NCBI GenBank assembly: GCA_017881545.1
Contig: JADGQU010000029.1
Coordinates: 1-13,667 of the forward strand
Length of the DNA: 13,667 nt
DNA from: Gemmatimonadaceae bacterium
Lineage (GTDB): Bacteria; Gemmatimonadota; Gemmatimonadetes; Gemmatimonadales; Gemmatimonadaceae
Direction: 5' to 3'
Part shown: in pieces, positions 6,104-12,854 of the stretch
How positions within the stretch are numbered: the first letter of the stretch is position 1
How the letters are laid out: every line of letters starts with the position of its first letter
Translations under genes and position numbers: made by a program
Notes under the pieces: model-generated
The model's input: the letters and a program-made list of their open reading frames with translations, nothing else
Told to the model about the DNA's origin: nothing
The model's database searches: none

Positions 6104-6193
6104 CGCTGACAAACGCCTCTTCCCGCAACGGGAGAGGCGCTCGGTGGTTTCGAAGGGCCTCTCCCCAACACGGGAAGAGGCCCTTCGCCTTTT
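6074..6193 (+). promoter_or_regulatory. five-segment transcription attenuator of the ilv operon
   Basis: Five segments can pair with their neighbours: 1, GGGAAGAG (6074-6081, inside the leader peptide just after the Ile24 codon); 2, CGCCTCTTCCCG (6114-6125); 3, CGGGAGAGGCG (6129-6139); 4, GCCTCTCCC (6157-6165); 5, GGGAAGAGGCCCTTCG (6172-6187). Pair 1:2 has 8 exact base pairs, 2:3 eleven with one bulge, 3:4 nine exact, and 4:5 is the terminator. A ribosome stalled in the early Leu-rich codons leaves 1 free, so 1:2 and 3:4 form and RNA polymerase reads on. A ribosome that runs to the stop disrupts 1, so 2:3 and 4:5 form and transcription ends. This logic is inferred from pairing only. Confidence 0.78.
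6151..6193 (+). terminator. attenuator terminator before ilvD
   Basis: CGAAGGGCCTCTCCC (6151-6165) pairs with GGGAAGAGGCCCTTCG (6172-6187), twelve consecutive pairs plus three after a one-base bulge, followed by CCTTTT. The T-run is short but the stem is very stable. Its 5' arm is also the partner of segment 3 in the antiterminator. It lies 41 nt before the proposed ilvD start, so it must be bypassed for expression of the whole operon. Confidence 0.85.
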
Positions 6194-6233
6194 CATACCA
6201 CTCATGCCAACCGCCGAGTACGAGAAAACCGCA

Positions 6234-8030
6234 ATGCGCTCCGACACCATCAAGAAGGGATTCGAGCGCGCACCGCACCGCAGCCTGCTGCGGGCCACCG
6301 GTCAGATCCGCGACCGCGGCGATTTCGACAAGCCGTTCGTCGCGGTGTGCAACTCGTACGTGGACATCATCCCCGGTCACGTGCACTTGCAGGAGTTCGG
6401 GAGAGTCGTGAAGGAGGCGGTGCGCGAGGCGGGCGGGGTTCCATTCGAGTTCAACACCATCGGCGTTGACGATGGCATCGCGATGGGACACGAGGGGATG
6501 CGCTACTCGCTGCCCTCGCGCGAGCTGATCGCGGACTCGGTGGAGACGATGGTGCAGGCGCACTGCTTCGACGCGATGGTGTGCATTCCGAACTGCGACA
6601 AGATCGTGCCGGGGATGTTGATGGGGGCCGCGCGCGCGAACATCCCCACGATCTTCGTTTCCGGCGGACCGATGCGCGCCGGAGTGGACCGGAGTGGCCA
6701 GAAAGTCGATCTGATCTCGGTGTTCGAGGCCGTCGGCGCGCGGGCGTCGGGCGCGATCGACGACGCGCGTCTCGAGGAGCTGGAGATCGCCGGCTGTCCG
6801 ACCTGCGGAAGCTGTAGCGGCATGTTCACCGCCAATTCCATGAACTGCCTTTGCGAGGCCCTTGGCGTTGCGCTCCCCGGCAACGGGACGATCCTCGCCG
6901 TTTCACCGGAGCGGCACGAGCTCGCTCGCGCCGCGGCGCACCAGGTGCTCGATCTCCTGCGCCGCGGCATCCGCTTTCGTGACATCGTCACCGCCGACGC
7001 CATCGACAACGCTGTAGCGCTCGATGTCGCGATGGGCGGGTCCACAAATACTCTGCTGCACGTCATCGCTGTCGCGCACGAAGCGGGAATCGAATATCCC
7101 CTTGCGCGATTCAACGATGTCGCCGAACGCGTGCCCCACCTCGCGAAAGTGTCGCCGGCTTGGGACGGGAACCGGCAATGGCATATCCAGGATGTCGGTG
7201 CCGCCGGTGGCGTTCCGGCGCTGCTCAAGGAGCTGGCGCAGAAACCGGGAACACTTTACCTCGATGCGCTAACCGTCACCGGCAAGACGGTCGCGGAAAA
7301 TCTCGAGGGCGTCCAGAATCTCGATCAGCAGTGCATCCGGCCCATTACGGAGCCGCATTCCGAGCGCGGCTCGCTCTGCGTTCTCTTCGGCAATCTCGCG
7401 CCCGACGGCGCGGTGATAAAAATCGGCGCCGTCGAGCACCACCAGCTCACGTTTCGTGGTCCGGCTCGGGTCTTCGAGGATGAGGAGTCGGCGATCGCAG
7501 CGGTGCGCGTCAACGACATCCATTCCGGCGAAGTCGTGGTAGTCCGCGGCGAGGGTCCGCGCGGCGGCCCCGGAATGCGCGAAATGCTGTCTCTCACGAG
7601 CATGCTGAAAGGCATGCCGATAGGTGGTGACGTGGCCTTGCTCACCGACGGGCGATTTTCGGGTGGAACCCGCGGACTGTGTATAGGCCACGTCTCACCG
7701 GAGGCTGCTGAAGGCGGTCCCATCGGACTCATACGTGATGGTGACATAGTCTGTATCGATCTGCCGGAGCGCAAACTGGATGTCGAGCTGAGTGAGGCGG
7801 TGCTACGCGCTCGCCGAGCCGAATGGACCGCGCCGCCGCCGCGCTACAAGCGGGGATGGCTGTCGCGCTATGCGGCGATGGTGACGAATGCAGCGCGCGG
7901 CGCGGTGCTCGAGTTGCCGGCGGCGCGCAACGGCGTCGAGGCACCGAGCCAGGCAACGGCCGTCGCGATCGACGCAATCACGCATTCGACGCGCGAAAGG
8001 TACAGGCCCTTGGCGGGTGTGAGCTCATGA
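6234..8030 (+). CDS. ilvD: dihydroxy-acid dehydratase
   Basis: Fe-S enzyme that dehydrates 2,3-dihydroxyisovalerate and its isoleucine homologue to the 2-keto acids, the step feeding both valine and LeuA. From the chosen start MRSDTIKKGF it has 598 residues, within the family range. The conserved cysteines that bind the cluster are visible at about 39 (AVCNSY), 121 (PNCDKIVPGM) and 194 (GSCSGMFTANSMNCL), with the metal-binding Lys next to Cys121. The C-terminal half has SGGTRGLCIGHVSPEA. The start at 6234 was chosen because the family begins at this point; ATG at 6204 would add ten residues, and ATG at 6144 lies inside the attenuator and is unlikely. The stop overlaps an ATG (8027-8030) belonging to a duplicated copy of the ilvB start. 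First enzyme gene of the operon. Confidence 0.95.
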   Translation: MRSDTIKKGFERAPHRSLLRATGQIRDRGDFDKPFVAVCNSYVDIIPGHVHLQEFGRVVKEAVREAGGVPFEFNTIGVDDGIAMGHEGMRYSLPSRELIADSVETMVQAHCFDAMVCIPNCDKIVPGMLMGAARANIPTIFVSGGPMRAGVDRSGQKVDLISVFEAVGARASGAIDDARLEELEIAGCPTCGSCSGMFTANSMNCLCEALGVALPGNGTILAVSPERHELARAAAHQVLDLLRRGIRFRDIVTADAIDNAVALDVAMGGSTNTLLHVIAVAHEAGIEYPLARFNDVAERVPHLAKVSPAWDGNRQWHIQDVGAAGGVPALLKELAQKPGTLYLDALTVTGKTVAENLEGVQNLDQQCIRPITEPHSERGSLCVLFGNLAPDGAVIKIGAVEHHQLTFRGPARVFEDEESAIAAVRVNDIHSGEVVVVRGEGPRGGPGMREMLSLTSMLKGMPIGGDVALLTDGRFSGGTRGLCIGHVSPEAAEGGPIGLIRDGDIVCIDLPERKLDVELSEAVLRARRAEWTAPPPRYKRGWLSRYAAMVTNAARGAVLELPAARNGVEAPSQATAVAIDAITHSTRERYRPLAGVSS

Positions 8031-8093
8031 CAGACGAGCGCACCGGCGCACAGGTGATCACATGACAGACGAGCGCACCGGCGCACAGGTGAT
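8026..8093 (+). repeat. 35-bp-period tandem duplication of the ilvB start
   Basis: Bases 8026-8058 and 8061-8093 are identical over 33 nt (CATGACAGACGAGCGCACCG...), with a period of 35 nt. The second copy is the true beginning of ilvB; the first is out of frame with it because 35 is not a multiple of three. The identity is perfect, which suggests a recent event. The first copy also contributes AGGTGAT, placed four nt before the ilvB ATG, so the duplicated coding sequence now supplies the ribosome-binding site. Confidence 0.95.
8027..8065 (+). CDS. 12-codon mini-ORF linking ilvD and ilvB
   Basis: The first copy of the duplicated ilvB start encodes MTDERTGAQVIT and then TGA. Its ATG overlaps the ilvD stop (ATGA, 8027-8030) and its own TGA overlaps the ilvB ATG (ATGA, 8062-8065). 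A ribosome finishing ilvD could restart on the mini-ORF, finish it and restart again on ilvB. The peptide is simply the first ten residues of IlvB plus two, so no separate function is expected; the interest is in translational coupling. No direct evidence that it is translated. Confidence 0.5.
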   Translation: MTDERTGAQVIT

Positions 8094-9771
8094 GTGCGAA
8101 GCACTCGTCCGCGAGGATGTCGAAGTCATGTTCGGCATTCCCGGTGGCGCGATCATGCCCTTCTATCACGCGATGTGGGAATATCGCGATCGTCTTCGCC
8201 ACGTGCTGTGCCGCCACGAACAGGGCGCGGGCCACGCGGCGGAAGGTTACGCTCGCTCCACCGGAAAGCCCGGCGTCTGTGTCGCCACCAGCGGACCCGG
8301 CGCGACGAATCTGGTGACTCCGATCGCGAACGCGTGGATGGATAGCACGCCCCTCGTAGCGATCACCGGCCAGGTATCGAGCTCCGTGCTGGGGAAAGAT
8401 GCGTTTCAGGAGACCGACATCACCGGCATCACGCTCCCCATCACCAAGCACAACTATCGGATCAGTCGCGCCGACGATCTGCCGAGCGTTTTCCATGAGG
8501 CGTTCCACATCGCCTGCACGGGCCGGCCCGGGCCCGTGCTGATCGACGTGACCAAGGATGCGCAGCAGGCGCGTGTCGTGCCGGACTGGAACACTCCGCT
8601 CAACGTCCCGGGGTTCAGCGCTCCTGTGGGCATTGACCGTCGCGTTGTACGCGAAGCCGCGCGCCTCCTGGCTGGCGCGAGCAAGCCTCTCATTCTGGTC
8701 GGACATGGCGTGATCATTTCGGGCGCGGCCCCCGAGCTGCTGGCGTTCGCTGAGCGCACCGGCATCCCCGTGATCACCACGCTGCACGGTATCGGCGCTT
8801 TTCCCGAGGATCATCCGCTCAGCATCGGGATGCCGGGGATGCACGGCTGGGTTCACGTGAACCGCGCGATCCAGGAGTGCGATGTGCTCTTGAGCATCGG
8901 AGCGCGCTTCGACGATCGTGTCACGGGCAAGGCATCTACCTTTGCTCCGCGCGCAAGAATCATCCACATCGACATCGATCCGTCGGAGATCGGCAAGAAC
9001 GTGAAAGTCGCCGTTGCGATCGTCGGTGACGCGCGTGCCGCTCTCTGCGCGCTGCTCGACGAGATGCAGCCGCGCAACGCCGCCATCTGGCTCCGCAACA
9101 TTCGGGAGACACAGGCCACGCACCAGCACCGCCAGCCGTATCTCCGCAGACCGGATACGAGCGAGCTGATGCCGCACGATGTCTATGCAGCACTCAATTC
9201 CGAGCTGAATGGGCGGGGCGGTTACCGCGTCGTCACCGATGTAGGCCAGCACCAAATGTGGGCCGCGCAGCTCATCGAGTGGCGCCGCCCGCGCACTCAC
9301 ATCACGAGCGGCGGTGCGGGGACGATGGGCTTCGCGGTGCCGGCGGCGATGGGCGCGGCGATCGCGCATCCGGACGAGACGATCTGGGCGATCGTCGGCG
9401 ACGGAGGATTCCAGATGACGAATCAGGAGCTGGCGACGATCGGTCAGGAAGGAATCAAGAACGTGAAGGTAGCGATCGTGAACAACGGCTATCTCGGAAT
9501 GGTCAGGCAGTGGCAGCAACTGTTCGAGGGAAAGCGCTACAGCGGCACGCCACTCTCCGGCCCGAGCTTCGCCGGTCTCGCCGAAGCCTACGGGCTGCGC
9601 GGGATCACCGTCGACCGCATCGAGGACGCCCCGGGCGCGATACGAGCCGCCTGGGATCACGACGGGTCGGTGGTGCTCGACTTCAGAGTCGAGCGGGAGG
9701 CGAATGTATTCCCGCTCGTACCGCCCGGGCTGAGCATCGGCGAGATGATCACACGCGAAGCGCCAGCATGA
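8062..9771 (+). CDS. ilvB: acetolactate synthase, large catalytic subunit
   Basis: Thiamine-diphosphate enzyme that condenses two pyruvates, or pyruvate with 2-ketobutyrate, in the first common step of valine, leucine and isoleucine synthesis. The 569 residues are of normal length. Visible: FGIPGGAIMPFYHAM near the N-terminus, the catalytic Glu at about 53 in RHEQGAGHAAEGYAR, SGPGATNLVTPIANAWMDSTPLV, the middle FAD-fold domain, GGAGTMGFAVPAAMGAAIAHP, and the ThDP-Mg motif beginning GDGGFQMTNQEL at 446 and ending in VNNGYLGMVRQWQ at about 473-485. The start at 8062 is fixed by AGGTGAT just upstream and by the ThDP-domain spacing. The stop overlaps the ilvN ATG (ATGA at 9768-9771), so the two subunits are probably made in step. 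Confidence 0.96.
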   Translation: MTDERTGAQVMCEALVREDVEVMFGIPGGAIMPFYHAMWEYRDRLRHVLCRHEQGAGHAAEGYARSTGKPGVCVATSGPGATNLVTPIANAWMDSTPLVAITGQVSSSVLGKDAFQETDITGITLPITKHNYRISRADDLPSVFHEAFHIACTGRPGPVLIDVTKDAQQARVVPDWNTPLNVPGFSAPVGIDRRVVREAARLLAGASKPLILVGHGVIISGAAPELLAFAERTGIPVITTLHGIGAFPEDHPLSIGMPGMHGWVHVNRAIQECDVLLSIGARFDDRVTGKASTFAPRARIIHIDIDPSEIGKNVKVAVAIVGDARAALCALLDEMQPRNAAIWLRNIRETQATHQHRQPYLRRPDTSELMPHDVYAALNSELNGRGGYRVVTDVGQHQMWAAQLIEWRRPRTHITSGGAGTMGFAVPAAMGAAIAHPDETIWAIVGDGGFQMTNQELATIGQEGIKNVKVAIVNNGYLGMVRQWQQLFEGKRYSGTPLSGPSFAGLAEAYGLRGITVDRIEDAPGAIRAAWDHDGSVVLDFRVEREANVFPLVPPGLSIGEMITREAPA

Positions 9772-10313
9772 GGCACACCCTGATCGCGCTCGTCGAGGAT
9801 CGGCCCGGCGCGCTGAACCGCATACTCGGCCTGCTGCGCGGGCGCGGACTTGGGCTCCACAGTATCGCCGTCGGTGATAGCGAGACACCGGGTGTAAAGC
9901 GCACGACAGTGCTCGTCGATACGGAATCTGTCGAGCAGACGATCAAACAACTAAACCGCTTAATCGAGGTACTAGAGGTGACAGACGTGACGAATGCAGA
10001 GTACGTGGTGCGAGAGACGGCGCTGGTGAAGATTCAGGTGCCCGAGCCGCGGCGCGAGGAGATCAGGACCGTGGCGGATGTCTTCGGCGCAAGAATCGTC
10101 GGGAGCTCTCCGCACACCGTCGTCGTCGAGATGACGGATACGCCCGACAGACTCGGCGAGATGATCGCGCGAGTCATGGCGATTGGCGCGTGTGAGACGA
10201 TGCGTTCGGGAAGCCTTGCGATGCCGCTCGGCGGTCCAGCGCGACGCGCGAAGATCGCGGGACCCGAGGATACCAACCAGGCCTGGTGGTCGCAGGCAGA
10301 CGGAATCTCCTGA
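9768..10313 (+). CDS. ilvN: acetolactate synthase, small regulatory subunit
   Basis: Regulatory partner of IlvB that raises its activity and usually confers valine feedback inhibition. The 181 residues match the long bacterial form (IlvH-like, about 160-180). The N-terminal ACT domain reads HTLIALVEDRPGALNRILGLLRGRGLGLHSIAVG, the effector-binding fold; the second half, from about residue 85 (TALVKIQVPEPRREEIR, IVGSSPHTVVVEMTDTPDRL), matches the C-terminal domain of the family. The start at 9768 overlaps the ilvB stop and lacks its own ribosome-binding site. Upstream codons in the same frame belong to ilvB read out of frame. The stop is seven nt before ilvC. The symbol ilvH would be equally acceptable. 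Confidence 0.94.
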   Translation: MRHTLIALVEDRPGALNRILGLLRGRGLGLHSIAVGDSETPGVKRTTVLVDTESVEQTIKQLNRLIEVLEVTDVTNAEYVVRETALVKIQVPEPRREEIRTVADVFGARIVGSSPHTVVVEMTDTPDRLGEMIARVMAIGACETMRSGSLAMPLGGPARRAKIAGPEDTNQAWWSQADGIS

Positions 10314-10320
10314 GGAAACC

Positions 10321-11379
10321 ATGACCAAACTCTTTTACGATGCTGACGCGGATGTCAGCCGTCTCAACGGACGGCGAGTAGCGATCATCGGCTACGGCAG
10401 CCAGGGGCACGCGCACGCGCTGAACCTGAGAGACAGCGGAGTCGATGTCGTCGTTGGACTGCGGCCGGACTCGCGGAGCGTCGAGGCCGCGCGCGCCACC
10501 GGGCTCCCGGTCACGAGCGTGGCTGAGGCCGCGAATCAATCGCAGATCATCATGATCCTCACGCCCGACACGGGTCAGGCGAAACTGTATCGCGAGCACA
10601 TCCGGCGGTATCTCACTCCCGGCAAGACGCTGATGTTCGCGCACGGGTTCAACATCCGGTTCGGCCAGGTCATTCCACACCAGGGAATGGATGTCAGCAT
10701 GGTCGCGCCCAAGGCTCCGGGACACCGTGTGCGCGAAGTGTTCGAGCAGGGCGGGGGCGTGCCGGCGTTGGTGGCAGTGCATCAGGATTCATCGGGACAC
10801 GCGCTCGACGACGCGCTCGCATACGCCAAGGCGCTCGGCACCACCCGCGCCGGCGCGCTGATCACGACCTTCGAGGAAGAAACGGAGACCGATCTGTTCG
10901 GCGAGCAGGCGGTTCTGTGCGGCGGAGTTTCCGCTCTGGTGAAAGCCGGATTCGAAACTCTGGTCGACGCCGGCTATCAGCCGGAGGTCGCCTACTTCGA
11001 GTGCATGCACGAGCTCAAGCTGATCGTCGACCTCATGTACCAGGGCGGCCTCAACTACATGCGCTACTCGGTGTCCGACACCGCCGAGTACGGCGACTAC
11101 GTGGCGGGGCCGCGCATTGTCGACGAGCGGACGCGCGCGGTGATGCGGGAGCTGCTGGCGAACATCCGCGACGGATCCTTTGCGCGCGAGTGGATCGCGG
11201 AGAACGAGTCCGGGCTGCCGCGCTTCAAGCAAACCCGCTCGATGGAAACGAAACATCGCATTGAGGATGTGGGGCGATCGCTGCGCCGGATGATGACGTT
11301 CGTCAACGCCAAGGAAATCGTGCCTGGTGGCGTCGCTGACCTTGTCGAAACCCCAATGCATGCGACGGCGATCGCATGA
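10321..11379 (+). CDS. ilvC: ketol-acid reductoisomerase, class I
   Basis: Mg- and NADPH-dependent enzyme that isomerises and reduces acetolactate and acetohydroxybutyrate. The 352 residues fit the short class I form. The Rossmann motif is VAIIGYGSQGHAHALNLRDSG; the loop after the second strand, GLRPDSRS, has Arg and Ser residues typical of NADPH preference. His108 (AHGFNI) and Lys131 (APKAPG) are the active-site pair; the metal ligands are Asp191 and Glu195 in ETDLFGEQ and Glu227 and Glu231 in YFECMHELK. The C-terminal knotted domain includes GGLNYMRYSVSDTAEYGDY. The ATG at 10321 is preceded by GAGG seven nt upstream; a longer upstream frame is ilvN read out of frame. Its TGA overlaps the leuA ATG. 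Confidence 0.96.
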   Translation: MTKLFYDADADVSRLNGRRVAIIGYGSQGHAHALNLRDSGVDVVVGLRPDSRSVEAARATGLPVTSVAEAANQSQIIMILTPDTGQAKLYREHIRRYLTPGKTLMFAHGFNIRFGQVIPHQGMDVSMVAPKAPGHRVREVFEQGGGVPALVAVHQDSSGHALDDALAYAKALGTTRAGALITTFEEETETDLFGEQAVLCGGVSALVKAGFETLVDAGYQPEVAYFECMHELKLIVDLMYQGGLNYMRYSVSDTAEYGDYVAGPRIVDERTRAVMRELLANIRDGSFAREWIAENESGLPRFKQTRSMETKHRIEDVGRSLRRMMTFVNAKEIVPGGVADLVETPMHATAIA

Positions 11380-12623
11380 CGCCCGCGCCGGTAGGAGGCC
11401 AAGGGGAGAAGAACGGTCAATCACGCGCCGCTGCTGATGACGGTCGCGTAAGGATTTTCGACACGACTCTTCGCGACGGCGAGCAGGCGCCTGGATGCAC
11501 GATGTCGCTCGATGAGAAACTGGCGGTCGCACATCAGCTCGCACGCCTCAGGGTCGATATCATCGAGGCGGGATTTCCGGCGGCTTCGGACGGCGACTGG
11601 ACCGCCGTGCACGAGATTGCTCGCGAGGTCGGCGGAGTTTACGGTCCCGACATCTGTGGACTGGCGCGCGCCAATGAGCGCGACATCGAGCGCTGCTGGA
11701 CGGCAGTGGAGCCGGCGGCCAATGCCCGGATACACATCTTCCTGGCCACGTCCGATCTCCACATGAAGCACAAGCTGGGGATGACACGCTCGCAGGTGGT
11801 CGCGGCCGCGGCGGCATCGGTCTCTCAGGCATGTGCGCTCGGCGCCCAGGTGGAGTTCTCCGCCGAGGACGCGGCCAGATCCGATCCAGCATTTCTTTAC
11901 GAGGTTCTTACCGCTGCGCTCCAATGCGGAGCGACGACGCTCAACGTGCCGGATACCGTCGGCTACTCGACTCCTGATGAATACGGCGCGTTGGTAGCCG
12001 GCGTGCGCGCAAATGTTAGTGGCATCGAGAGCGCGACGATTTCGGCGCACTGTCACGACGATCTCGGCCTCGCCGTCGCGAACTCGCTCGCCGCGGCGCG
12101 CGCTGGCGCCCGACAGGCGGAGTGCACGATCAACGGCATCGGGGAGCGCGCCGGGAACGCGGCACTGGAAGAGTTCGTGATGGCGCTGCACACGCGCGGC
12201 CAATTCTTCGGGCTTCACACGAACATCGAGACGCGCGAGCTCGCCCGAACCTCGCGCCTGGTTTCAGAGTGCACCGGTATCGACGTGCCGCCCAACAAGG
12301 CGATCGTTGGCGCCAACGCGTTCGCCCACGAGGCGGGAATCCATCAGGATGGCGTGCTCAAGAACCGGCTCACGTACGAGATAATGAGCGCGGACACGGT
12401 CGGGTGGAACGGGATCGGACTCGTCCTCGGCAAGCATTCCGGGCGTCACGCGTTGCGGGCAAAGACGGAGTCGCTCGGCTACGAGCTGACCGACGAGGAG
12501 CTAAGCCATCTGTTCACGCGCTTCAAGGAACTGGCCGACCGGAAAAAGCTGCTCGACGAGGGGGACATACACGGATTGATGCTTCAACGGGATAACGGTG
12601 CGGTGCGGGAGTTGAACAGTTGA
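11376..12623 (+). CDS. leuA: 2-isopropylmalate synthase, short form without the regulatory domain
   Basis: Condenses 2-ketoisovalerate with acetyl-CoA, the first leucine-specific step. The 415 residues contain a 25-residue N-terminal lead, then the full TIM-barrel: RIFDTTLRDGEQAPGCTM, IIEAGFPAAS, VEFSAEDAARSDPAFL, TLNVPDTVGYSTPDEY, the metal-binding HCHDDLGLAVANSLAA, TINGIGERAGNAALEE, and ANAFAHEAGIHQDGVLKN with LGKHSGRHAL. After the linker helices it stops at ELNS. Ordinary LeuA proteins are about 510 residues, with a C-terminal leucine-binding dimer domain of roughly 100-130 residues that is absent here. The family also includes short enzymes such as homocitrate synthase, but the operon and motif set favour LeuA. 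The stop is 4 bp before palindrome copy B, which may have truncated the gene. The start overlaps the ilvC stop. Confidence 0.9.
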   Translation: MTPAPVGGQGEKNGQSRAAADDGRVRIFDTTLRDGEQAPGCTMSLDEKLAVAHQLARLRVDIIEAGFPAASDGDWTAVHEIAREVGGVYGPDICGLARANERDIERCWTAVEPAANARIHIFLATSDLHMKHKLGMTRSQVVAAAAASVSQACALGAQVEFSAEDAARSDPAFLYEVLTAALQCGATTLNVPDTVGYSTPDEYGALVAGVRANVSGIESATISAHCHDDLGLAVANSLAAARAGARQAECTINGIGERAGNAALEEFVMALHTRGQFFGLHTNIETRELARTSRLVSECTGIDVPPNKAIVGANAFAHEAGIHQDGVLKNRLTYEIMSADTVGWNGIGLVLGKHSGRHALRAKTESLGYELTDEELSHLFTRFKELADRKKLLDEGDIHGLMLQRDNGAVRELNS

Positions 12624-12627
12624 ACTG

Positions 12628-12840
12628 AACTACGCTGCCGCCTGGTGCCAGCTAAACGCTGACCGCTGCCTGCTGCCTGCTGCCTGCTGCCTACGACGAG
12701 ACCGTTCTTTGTTGTTTTATGGGGAACCCAAATGCGCGCGCGGATCTTTCTTCGCCCCGTCAAAGCGCCACAATGATCGGTCCCGGCGTTGGCAGTACGT
12801 AGCAGTCAGCATTTGGCAGGCGGCACGCGGCAGCGTAGTT
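12628..12840. repeat. palindromic heptamer-armed repeat, copy B
   Basis: An imperfect palindrome of 213 bp between the convergent leuA and gltD genes. The ends are exact 14-bp inverted repeats, AACTACGCTGCCGC at 12628-12641 and its complement at 12827-12840. The left arm has 7-bp units GCTAAAC, GCTGACC, then four GCTGCCT, then ACG. The right arm is a more worn array with the same period. The core begins CTACGACGAGACCG on the left and, inverted on the right, CAACGCCGGGACCG; both match copy A (CTACGCCAGGACCG and CTACGACGGGACCG). Pairing continues to GGGG/CCCC near the apex. No convincing target-site duplication is seen. It may also act as a bidirectional terminator. Confidence 0.86.
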
Positions 12841-12854
12841 GTCCGTTGTCTTTT

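Noticed and set aside
6144..6233. ilvD start at ATG 6144, giving 30 extra N-terminal residues
   Set aside because: It lies between the attenuator hairpins, the extra residues would be encoded by the terminator stem, and the family begins at MRSDTIKKGF.
9258..9767. long N-terminal extension of ilvN
   Set aside because: These codons are ilvB read in another frame; the ACT domain starts directly at the ATG at 9768.
7978..9888. 636-codon open frame on the minus strand opposite ilvB
   Set aside because: It lies wholly opposite a clear acetolactate synthase gene, is His/Arg/Asp rich with no recognisable domain, and is the kind of long antisense frame common in GC-rich coding DNA.
12651..12693. 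CRISPR-like or satellite array of GCTGCCT units
   Set aside because: The units are only 7 bp, without spacers, and belong to an inverted-repeat structure, so this is not a CRISPR array.
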